In this document: piece after piece, positions 55,626-64,000 of the stretch
Layout of the letters: each line of letters begins with the position of its first letter
How positions within the stretch are numbered: the first letter of the stretch is position 1
Assembly: GCA_030248295.1 (NCBI GenBank)
Contig: JASANH010001445.1
Location: 1-64,000 of the forward strand
DNA length: 64,000 nt
Origin: Mesodorylaimus sp. YZB2_4
Lineage: Eukaryota > Nematoda > Enoplea > Dorylaimida > Dorylaimidae
Direction: 5' to 3'
The notes under the pieces: generated by a model
What the model saw: only the letters and a program-made list of their open reading frames with translations
Told to the model about the DNA's origin: nothing
Database searches by the model: none
Made by a program: the position numbers and the translations under genes

Positions 55626-57900
55626 TTGAAAGGAGAGAGAAAGGAGCAACAAACCACCGTCCGCACGTTGGGGACGAGGTCCACGAGAAGATGGACACTC
55701 CACGAGGTACCGCCATTGGCCCGAATAACAGAATTGTTCACAAGCGCGGATGGCGAAATTCGCTCTGCCAATGTCAAGCTGTCATCCGGGAAGATTCTGA
55801 AGAGAGCCATCGTCCAGTTGTACCCACTAGAATTTGTCGGAGGTGGAGACACGACGAGAAACGTGAAACAAGTGGGACCAGAAGGAGGTGGAAGATCTCT
55901 GGATGACAGTCCTACGGCGACTCAAACGCCTGCAATGAAAGTGCAACAGACCTCGCAAACCATAGCGCGACCAAGACGAGACGCAGCAGACTCCGCTCGG
56001 AAAAGAATACAGGCCATCGCCCGAGAAGGAGAGTCAGAGGACGAAGAGACACTGGACAACAGCCAGCCTATACGTCACAGGGAAAGGCGTGGGATCACTG
56101 GACATAAGGCTATGTCAAGCCTGACCATGATCACTATGTGCGTTTTGACAATTATCAATCTGCTCGCACCGTGCAATGGAGTAAAACCGTTGCTTTTCGA
56201 AAAGGGACACGCGAAATTGGCGATACATTTGTCTGATGCTTATCCATGCACTTTCCACAATAGCAATGCTTCCGAGAAGGTTTCCTCAATCTCAATCATG
56301 ATATACAAGCGCAATATCGCCAAGTATAGCAGTCCCGCATTTAAATGCAGGGAGATAAGAAAAAAATCGCCACATGTACCGATTTTGCGAAGGCTGGATC
56401 ATACACACAGACGGTGGACGAAGCAATCCCTGTCTCCGAAACGGAATACAAGGTCATGATACGAGATCGACGTTGCAGGAAGGGCCCCCTCCTTGGAGGT
56501 GCTGTGGCTTTTACCGAAAATCATGTCGACCTACACGACAGGAAATGCTTGGGATTGCAATTTCAGACCTGTCACGGCCAGATGGAGTCGAATTTAGCGA
56601 ATGTAGCAGATTGCAATTACGATAAGGAAAATTGTGTGCTGCACGATCAAGCAATGCTCACGTGGACCAAGAACCAGAGTGCTTAGTGCGAATTTGTTTC
56701 GTGGAAACGAGTGAAAGGAAAACTATGGAACAATCAGTTTCTCAGTGACGACTTCGAGATTGCCCTGACATGGAGTCAAACTCCAGACAAGATAAAGTTG
56801 TGTGATGGGACTATGGGATCGTTGACCGACCAAGGGGTGCCAATCGTCTTCTCTCCCGCGATGACAGTCGAATCCAGTCTTCCGAAGAGGAGAATACGGG
56901 AAACCAAGGACACTGAAGGACCATCAGATTTGGTCGCAATGAGACTCCAAGCACTGGAAGCACGTCTGGAGGTATTTTTTCGAGATTCCCTAAATCAAGC
57001 CTTTCAATCAGTTTGTCGGACGATCAGAGAAATGCAATAATTGGACATTTTGTTAGCGCATGCAGAACCAACACTAGTGGCCAGGAGAGTCCTCAACGAT
57101 TCAAACATAATGGCCAGACTGCACGGGCAAATTCTGGAAGTGTGGCCGTGAACTCCAGTCGAACGATTTCAGTTTCTCAGCGTGACTGACCGATGCACAG
57201 AAGGGATACCAGTCAATTACACGGTCAGCGGACAACGGGTGTCGGCATACATGGATCCAAAGTCGAGGGTCATCTTTACGAGCTCAGCACGAGCCGAATG
57301 CGACCAGGTGCAAGAAACGTACATATCAGACGACAGTGCCAAATTTTCCTTTTCACTGCACACGACGGCGCCATGCGACTTCAAGCAAACCAATTCCTCA
57401 TCCGTCCAGTCCATTTGGCTCAAATAGACCACTACGCAGACTTCAAAACAGTCGTGCGCAAGCCATTGACGCTATATTCTCAAAAGGAACTGCGAGGTCA
57501 AGTAAGTTTAAATGACCTCTTCTCCGCTTTGGCCAGCCACGCCAGGGTCCTGCACCAGCTCAGCCAAGCAGCCAAAGTTCCGTCAGACCCCACAGCCAAA
57601 GCCATATTGGACACAGCGTCTCGATACACGCCCCGGGGGACTTTAGGGTCAATTAACTGCCCATGCACATTGGGTCTGGGTTCAATTTTGCTGCATAATC
57701 GTGACAAGCCAGATCCTCTTTGGGGTCATCCGAAAGGTGATACGACGAACCATAAGACGGGACCAACAACCGCAAACCAACTTGGCGCCGCCCATACTCA
57801 TCCAGGCGCCACCAGCAGGCCCAAAACCAAATACCGAAGGACCGACGACAATAGCGGCCTTGGTTCACGAAATAAAGAGAGAAATGCGTGGGATAGTGAT
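55626..57900 (+). pseudogene. Env-like third region of the BEL/Pao element, degraded
   Basis: Downstream of integrase, a series of broken frames encodes a signal-anchor-like hydrophobic stretch (about 56113-56178). It is followed by Cys-containing extracellular-type sequence in changing frames to about 57430 and a basic/Pro-rich tail ending near 57904. Some nematode BEL elements carry an env-like gene, so this is inferred to be such a gene. Multiple stops make it non-functional. Its exact relationship is not determined. Confidence 0.5.
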
Positions 57901-57981
57901 TGAGTGATACTTATTTATTTGCCATAGAAACATGATCACATAATCTTTAAGTGAGTGATACTATTAATTTTGCGGCGTGAC

Positions 57982-58135
57982 TGTCGCGCATGAGGCCCGC
58001 GCGAGGATTTTCTAGAGTTTGTCAGGACGAGAGGTGGATCAGCGCCGCCCCCTATTTAACTGTGTATTCGTGTACATTGTGAGTTCAGTCTTACTAACAG
58101 CACGGATAGTGGAAAGTTGCACATCGGATAAGACA
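57982..58135 (+). repeat. Right LTR of the BEL/Pao element
   Basis: Pair of 52569-52716. It carries a six-base insertion (GTGGAT-like) and several substitutions. Confidence 0.85.
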
Positions 58136-58375
58136 AGTGGGAGCTGAGAGTACTTGGGAAGATCCCATAATTGAAGCTTACACCAATTTTTTTCAGTTAG
58201 ACTTTTAAAGTTAGCCGTAAGCGGCAGCGAAATGTAGTGCCATGTCAAAATAACCTTGCAGCTGCTATGGTCGCTGATAATTTCAGCCAAGAGTGCATAA
58301 TTAGTTACAGTTTGGGGCTAGAAACCATCTGTTGGAAAATAAGCAATACGCAAACTTGTATGCATACTTTATGGA

Positions 58376-58455
58376 GTACGCAATTTGCGTATTACGCAAT
58401 ACGCATACGCATACGCATTCCAGAGACTTTGCGTATACGCATACGCATTCAAATC
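58376..58455. repeat. (ACGCAT)n low-complexity tract
   Basis: Runs of acgcatacgcat interrupted by short unique pieces, partly palindromic with tgcgtat. Confidence 0.8.
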
Positions 58456-58710
58456 AAGTATTTTTACCAACCGTAGATACTGTGCATACCGAACTCGTAC
58501 CTGCCGCAATTTTAAACATGCTACAACAGGGCGTGCTTTAGTGGTTGGTCAAGCACTCGCATTATCAGATAACTGAACTTGGAAAATGAGATCATGATAG
58601 AGGAGAATGAGCACCTCGCGGGAAGAATTTGTATTTGAAATTCTTGTCTCTTCTTGCCTACTGTATTCGGGACTTGTTCGAAATCTGTTACTAAGCTCCT
58701 CTCACTTATT

Positions 58711-58758
58711 CAACAGGGTTTCACAGGGGCCAGGTCGGACCCCTGTGAAACCCTGTTG
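58711..58758. repeat. Perfect 19-bp hairpin with 10-nt loop
   Basis: CAACAGGGTTTCACAGGGG and its exact complement at 58740-58758. The loop is ccaggtcgga. The flanks add a weaker match (CTCACTT versus AAGTGAG). Confidence 0.88.
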
Positions 58759-59510
58759 CCCTGTAGCAAGTGAGGATTCACAGTATTTATTCAATTCTTT
58801 ACGGAGAAGTAATTTTTTCTCGTAATAGCTTTTAACGTCCCTGATAAAACTGGCTGTTACATGACGAAGATACTTCACGAATAAAAATGCTATCATCGTT
58901 CGCCTACGTAAATACCCCCCCGCCCAATGTAACTGAATGTGTGCTCTGAGAAAAAATTTTGTTTGTGAATTCTCGTAGTATCCATCGTACACATGGCGAA
59001 TATTTGCAGGCCAAAGCTTTGCTATGGCAAGGAATTTACAGGCGAATAACTGCTGGCGAACGATTGACCAAGGTCCATTTAGCAAAGTCACCTCGAGTCT
59101 CGCCGAACTAGTCCTATTTTTAATATTAATCAGGATCAGCGCAAATATTAACAAATTTGAGTAGGTATGGCTCAAAAAAAGAAATAAAAACTGAACATGG
59201 GTTGCTGAACGTGTATGTTGGGTTGACCCCACACGAGAGAAGCGCCTAAAATCACCTAAAATTATTGTCAGCTTACGGTTAGCTTCCACATGCGGTCATC
59301 CAGTATCTCGAGCAGGCTCTCAGCACATCAAAGGAACTGCGTACGCACCAAATATCCGATCCCTCAGGAAAAAATCGCCAAGCTCACTATGGACACCTGC
59401 CTACGCGCAGAGCGACGATCATCACGTCAGCTGGCGATTATGCGCTGGCTTCGACACTTTATTCGGGCCAATGTACACGTAATCGCATACTCTTGTCTTC
59501 CTTCCGAATC

Positions 59511-62066
59511 ATGGCTGACCAAAACCAATTGCCAAAGAAATTAAGACGAGATTTTGTGGAAAAGATAAGCGTAGCAGGTTGGAGAGAGGCTTTCGACGAG
59601 CACGTGTTGTGGATAAGACGTATCTACCAGGTGTCGTTACTCGTGGTCACTGGTCTTTGCATCAAGTGCGTTTATGAAGGGGCCAAGAAATGGATGGCCA
59701 GCAGTGGATACACTGACGAGATCACCGACCTGTTCAATGTTGGCTCATTGCCCGCGTCCAATGTGACTGCGTGCGCTCAGATCTATTTCAATGAAACTTA
59801 CGTCAGACAAAACGTGACCATCCCGTCAAAAATAAAGACTAATTTAATCAACACGGGCCAACTAGACGAGTCCTACCGTCAATTGACCCTTTTTCTATCA
59901 ATGATCACTCGACCCCGAGTTTCTTATCCTCTTTTTATGAGCCATTTTGGGAAGGTCATGCAAACGAATCCTCAAATAATGGATTTCGCTAATTTTGCGG
60001 TCGATGCAATGCCTCAATGCAGAGCTATGCTCAATCGATGTTGGTTCAATGGGCAAGAGTCCGACTGCTGCTTAAAAGCTGTCCTCTCATTCGACGACGA
60101 TGGCGTGTGTTACGTCTTGAGTGTAAGTTCGTGATTTTTGGGGTTGACGTTTGAGTTTTTTTAAACGCTGAGAGATGTGGGAAGTTTGTGCATGCTAGCG
60201 AATCATGGCGGACGATCAAATGATGAGCAGTGAGGGTAAACTTTTGATGACGGGGGGGGGGGGGAACGAAAGTCTGTGCCAGGTATGACTCCCATAGCCA
60301 GTATGGTGTGTTAATACACGCGCTGAAAAACGCTTGGATTTAGCACTCTTCTCGTCTCCATGAGGGTTTTATCAGTGAGTCAGCGTATGCTCAACTGACG
60401 ATACTGTATTTTGAGTACCTTTCCAGAGAAGGTTTTTACAGCGCGATGGGGGAAGGTGGAGGAAGATTGTAGTGGACCTGAATGAGGACGAAAATACACT
60501 AATGACAATCCAGAATTTTTTTAGCTAAACTTTGACAGTGATAATGCATACCCATCTTCTGGCACTGTCCTCCAGACCACGCCCGGGCCTCGCGGTGGTC
60601 TGATCATCCAAGCGTCATTATCACTTCAACATTTTCCTTGGCTGGAGAACGATGCCCAAAATGGGTTTCGCCTTCTCATAAGCCCAGTTCCATTTTCTTC
60701 CATTTCATCACCGGTCACTGCGCCCCATGCTGCTGACAAGGGAACATCGCCAACCGTTAAGTCGAATTTTAGAAAACCAAAAATTGTAACATGTTCTTAT
60801 GGGCAAAAGAAAGCTCTGTGCAAAATATTGGAGGCGTCTGGCCAACTGGTCAGCAATGGTCAGCGCGCAGAGTACAGTGAAATTTTCTAATTCTGCTGGA
60901 ATTTTTGGGGTTATCCAGGAAAAACCCCAAACCCGAGTATTGGATGCTTAAACTCGAAACTCCGAACCCAAAAATCTAGTTTAAAAAGAACTTTGCGTGT
61001 TTTCCTCAACGCTCAGCTTCGTTAACACACAAAAATTCGGGACTTTAGACGCTGACCCCAACTGACCAGTTGGCCAGACGCCTCTTATATTTTGCACAAA
61101 GCTTTTTTTAGCATCCAGGAATATATAACAATTTTTGGTTTCTCAAAGTTTGAATTAACGGTTGGCGATGTTCCCTTGTGAGACGTTCGTCAAAGTGTCG
61201 GCGTCGAAGCACAGTCTAACTGCAAACTGCGCTTCGCATAATCATTTGGTAATGCCTGGCGGCCAATTCTTTTATTACGACCCCGAAGAATTCAGCTGCA
61301 ATGGCAGAGAATTTTTTGGCATGATTGAACGATTGGCTTCGTGCCAAGCACCCTTCTTCTTGCACAAACCAAATAAGACTAGAGCATGTAAGCCTTTTTA
61401 AACTTACCTCGAAACCGCGGTATTCGCGCATGAGGATATGCGTGAAAAGTTTATAAAATTAGTTGTCAAACATGAAGAGAATAATAATGCGTCGTCGCAA
61501 GTAAGATGTTATTTTGCATTCACTTTCCCATTCTTGTTTTCGCAGCAACCACTGTAGTTGCTGCAGGTGAAACGTGCGTTGGACGATGTGGATAATACAT
61601 TGAAATATGTCATGTCGGACAAGACGAGATGTCCACATCACTGTCAATACTGGACTTACAGCATTTCAGTAAGTTTCAACGATCTGGCAGTGAATGAGCA
61701 CTCAGCCAATGTCATGTTCAGCAGAATCCATGTCTACTACGCCGAGTTCGGATACCGTCAGCACGTGCAAGTAAAACAAAGCACGGCTTATTTGTATTGT
61801 ATTGTGTGACTTCGACAGCGAAGCTCAGATCAGCAGCGCAGCTTATTTAGAATTTTATGCATTTTGTAACATTTTTATCCTATATTTGGGCATGTCAGTG
61901 GTCAGTTTTTTCATTTACTTTTCTATGTTCCGCGCTATCTCCACTTTCTTCGTAAGTACGGCCTAGGAAGCATGCTTAGCCGACAGCAGCGGCAGGTCCG
62001 AGTGACACCATTGTAGTATTGTCCACTTTGGAAAAGAACGTTGTTGAAGAAACTTTGTTTCTTTGA
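59511..62066 (+). CDS. DEG/ENaC-type cation channel subunit
   Basis: Exons: 59511-60122, 60576-60755, 61183-61387, 61463-61500, 61558 to about 61746-61800, about 61819-61951, and 61980-62066. The start MADQNQLPKK precedes the first membrane helix (about residues 38-60). The large extracellular domain shows MLNRCWFNG, DDDGVCYVLS at the end of exon 1, RGGLIIQASL opening exon 2, and RCPHHCQYWTY. The second helix contains the selectivity-filter-type LGMS. These sodium channels act in mechanosensation, touch or peptide gating. Exons 2 and 3 were once one exon, now split by a MITE. The join near 61750-61820 changes frame and needs either a weak GTTCGG donor or a 1-nt shift. The last intron would be only 28 nt; reading through it gives VSTA and a stop. 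Confidence 0.82.
60737..61178. mobile_element. MITE, 442 bp, 3-bp target duplication, inside a DEG/ENaC exon
   Basis: The ends are perfect 24-bp inverted repeats (CAAGGGAACATCGCCAACCG...). Similarity extends for ~140 bases on both sides, making a palindromic element. TGA flanks it on both sides. Deleting it and one TGA leaves the codons GCT GCT GAG ACG in frame. Confidence 0.88.
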
Positions 62067-62279
62067 TTTAGTGACCCCAGAACACTGGACCTCGGGCTCC
62101 CAAACGCGGAAAAAAGCGAGAAGAGCTTTTTAATTTTGGGTTTCATCACCAAAGTCGACTGTATATCCTTTTTACGGCAGGTAGTGTGATGGTAATTTAT
62201 TACACAGGTAGGGGCGTATACTGCGCTGAGCCACGCCCCCTTCCCTTTTCTGTTCATCTCCTGGCCGTCCACGTGGAAA

Positions 62280-62285
62280 AATAAA
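62280..62285 (+). promoter_or_regulatory. Putative polyadenylation signal AATAAA for the channel gene
   Basis: About 215 bases after the proposed stop at 62066, with no other gene between. Confidence 0.45.
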
Positions 62286-62299
62286 TGCTTTTAATTAAA

Positions 62300-63700
62300 A
62301 TATATACTGTAAGCCCCCCATATTTTGTTGTCATGGATAGCTGGGCACAGAGGGACGCTTTGGGACCTAGACCGCTGTAAATAATAATACCGATTATCAG
62401 CCAGTATCTCTTTCGCCACGTTTATACAGCATGTGTGCCAGCCGTGTTCTCCCCCTCTACGAAAGGGGGCTGCTCTGGCAGTGTTGTGAGGTCGGGAGAC
62501 GCATATGACGTTAGCAAATTTCACTTACGCCATATTTGAGCCAGAAACACAATTGAGATCCGCCTCCGCAGGAAGACGACTGGTGTGCTCTCACGGTCGC
62601 CAGCAGCTTGCTCGCTGAGAAGAGGCTACGTGGATCTGATGCTTGCACCTGGTTCCCACTGCGACGGTTTGGTGATATGCCCCTCGTAAATCATTCAAGC
62701 GCGGTAGTCGAACTTATTGGTGGACAGAACCAGATATCAAGACTAGATTCACCTTTTAACAGAGATTTTGGAACAAGCATGAGCACCTCCTAATACCCAT
62801 GAAACCAGTCTGTAATCGGAGTACTCAGGGAGCCAACCTTTCGGATCAAAGCTTTACTCGAACACTGCTGATGCTCTCAACTTCGCACCATCACATCAGA
62901 CTGGCATGCTGTTCCAACCTAGCTCAAACAAAGATCTTCTTACCCCATCCTGATTCCAAGGCACATTTATAACCTTTCACCTATACCTCCTGCTACGAGT
63001 CAAAACCTTGTTCATGATCTTGCGGTCATCACTTGACCCCAGATCGGGTCAGCTACTCCAGGTACTCCGGGTCCTGCTCGCCATGTCGTTTGATAGGCTG
63101 ATGCTGCAATACACATTGCGCAGAAACCTCAGCTGACTCTTGATGTTTTGACGTAAATAACGTTATGTAAAACCTACAAAATACTCCCCTCTTTGATGCC
63201 CCCTGGCGTCCTGTCTCCTGGTGATGAGACCACCTTCTATAGTGACCTCATGATGAACCAATTTGATGGCATGAACTGTGCTTTCATTGCATTTACGGCT
63301 CACAATTCTGATTTTATCCGCGTTCCTTCTCGTTTTTCGACTTTTGTCATTTCACCACTCGAATAAGCACAACAGTGACCGTGCACTCGACTCGTCGACC
63401 ACTGTTTACTCTTATCGTCGCCCCTAAAATATCCACCCTGTCAAATACCTGTTGAACACTACGAGGTTTTTTCATCAGGGCTCTCTCGAATCGCATGCAG
63501 GCCGTCGTAGTCAATAATGTGCCATACGCGTCTTCAAAATAGAGCAAGCACACTTTTCGGCTTGCACAAGTGTAAACCGTAAACGTTCTTTTCATTTGTA
63601 TATTGTACATATATGCATGGTATGGCCTAAATTAGTCATGCTCAGCCCGTTTCATCTCAACTGCTCGCTTTGGGGTGTGAATTGGTGTAAAAACCTGAGT
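62300..63700. other. No gene seen
   Basis: Intergenic. A minus-strand frame at 63347-63610 has no recognisable domain or partner exon. Confidence 0.4.
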
Positions 63701-63705
63701 ACATA

Positions 63706-63833
63706 CAGTACTGTCCTTAAAGATGGTTATGGTCTTGGCACTCGAATGGAGAGTCATTGACCGAGGCGATCGAGTGACCATGTCTGCAACCAAGTGACCA
63801 CAAGCGTGGCCACGATTTTTCAGGACAGTATTC
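63706..63833. repeat. Possible short Tc1/mariner-like MITE
   Basis: TACAGTACTGTCCTTAAA on the left and, on the reverse strand, GAATACTGTCCTGAAAAA on the right share a TACTGTCC core. TA dinucleotides sit at both ends. Only about 130 bp long; boundaries approximate. Confidence 0.45.
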
Positions 63834-64000
63834 TATGCCATCATTTGTCTATTCATCCGATTCTGGTCCACACTTGCATGACTGATCTGGCTTACATTAC
63901 AAAAGGCCAGTTCACACGGCAGCTATTCGGACATCGGACACGGGTGGACTGGAACGGAGCTAACTGAAAACCGGAGTTGGATAGGACAAGCAAGCTTTTG

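Larger units (their letters stand above)
52569..58135 (+). mobile_element. Decayed BEL/Pao LTR retrotransposon with an env-like region
   Basis: The LTRs at 52569-52716 (148 bp) and 57982-58135 (154 bp) both start TGTCGCGCATGAGG and end GATAAGACA. They differ at many positions, including a small insertion, so the element is old. Target duplication is TGTGG/AGTGG (4 of 5). A primer-binding-site candidate TGGTAGCAGAAC follows the left LTR. The order gag, (most of reverse transcriptase deleted), RNase-H/Pao region, integrase, env-like is the BEL/Pao order. Stops and frame changes throughout show it is inactive. Confidence 0.88.

Noticed and set aside
1-64000. CRISPR array, operons or bacterial genes
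   Set aside because: No regularly spaced direct repeats; genes have spliceosomal introns and animal domain architectures.
1-64000. Spliced-leader RNA or snRNA genes
   Set aside because: No sequence resembling a nematode SL1 leader with Sm site, nor U6-type motifs, was seen.

Overview
This is a window of animal nuclear DNA, almost certainly from a nematode. The strongest clue is a collagen with an N-terminal membrane segment, Cys-flanked Gly-X-Y blocks and short size, which is the cuticle-collagen plan. MATH-BTB genes, a DEG/ENaC channel gene and a gustatory-type receptor gene agree with this. Genes are split by short GT-AG introns, many about 50-60 nt, that end in TTTTTAG or TTTTCAG. The species cannot be named from the sequence.

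Layout: 1-3.4 kb, interspersed repeats; 3.4-6.9 kb, a 14-exon L1CAM-like gene that stops after the first fibronectin domain; 7.4-10.8 kb, a repeat with near-identical 631-bp inverted arms; 11.7-12.4 kb, a hAT-type MITE and a tRNA-Trp gene; 13.0-14.8 kb (minus), a receptor-like membrane protein with a repetitive basic tail; 15.5-24.3 kb, three members of a four-membrane-segment family around a minus-strand gustatory-receptor-like gene; 26.2-29.5 kb, a ferroportin homologue; 29.7-38.4 kb, SINE, hAT-like element, two decayed LC8 dynein-light-chain-like copies in a tandem segmental duplication, and a small LTR element (TRIM); 38.7-43.3 kb, two MATH-BTB paralogues facing each other, one interrupted; 44.3-45.9 kb, another hAT-like element; 46.5-47.6 kb, the cuticle collagen; 48-49.7 kb, a solo LTR and nested repeats; 50.8-51.6 kb, a fourth four-membrane-segment gene; 52.6-58.1 kb, a decayed BEL/Pao LTR retrotransposon with an env-like region and a SINE inside it; 59.5-62.1 kb, a DEG/ENaC channel gene whose exon is split by a MITE.

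The genes do not form an operon or one pathway. They are mostly membrane and surface proteins (adhesion, iron export, ion channel, chemoreception, cuticle) separated by a dense mobile-element fraction. The most useful observations concern how mobile elements and duplications reshape genes: a possible transposon-derived intron in the channel gene, a near-identical BTB block in otherwise diverged paralogues, two LC8 copies broken in different ways, and a complete small LTR element with target-site duplication. Gene models were built by eye from splice signals and reading frame; no alignment or RNA evidence was available.
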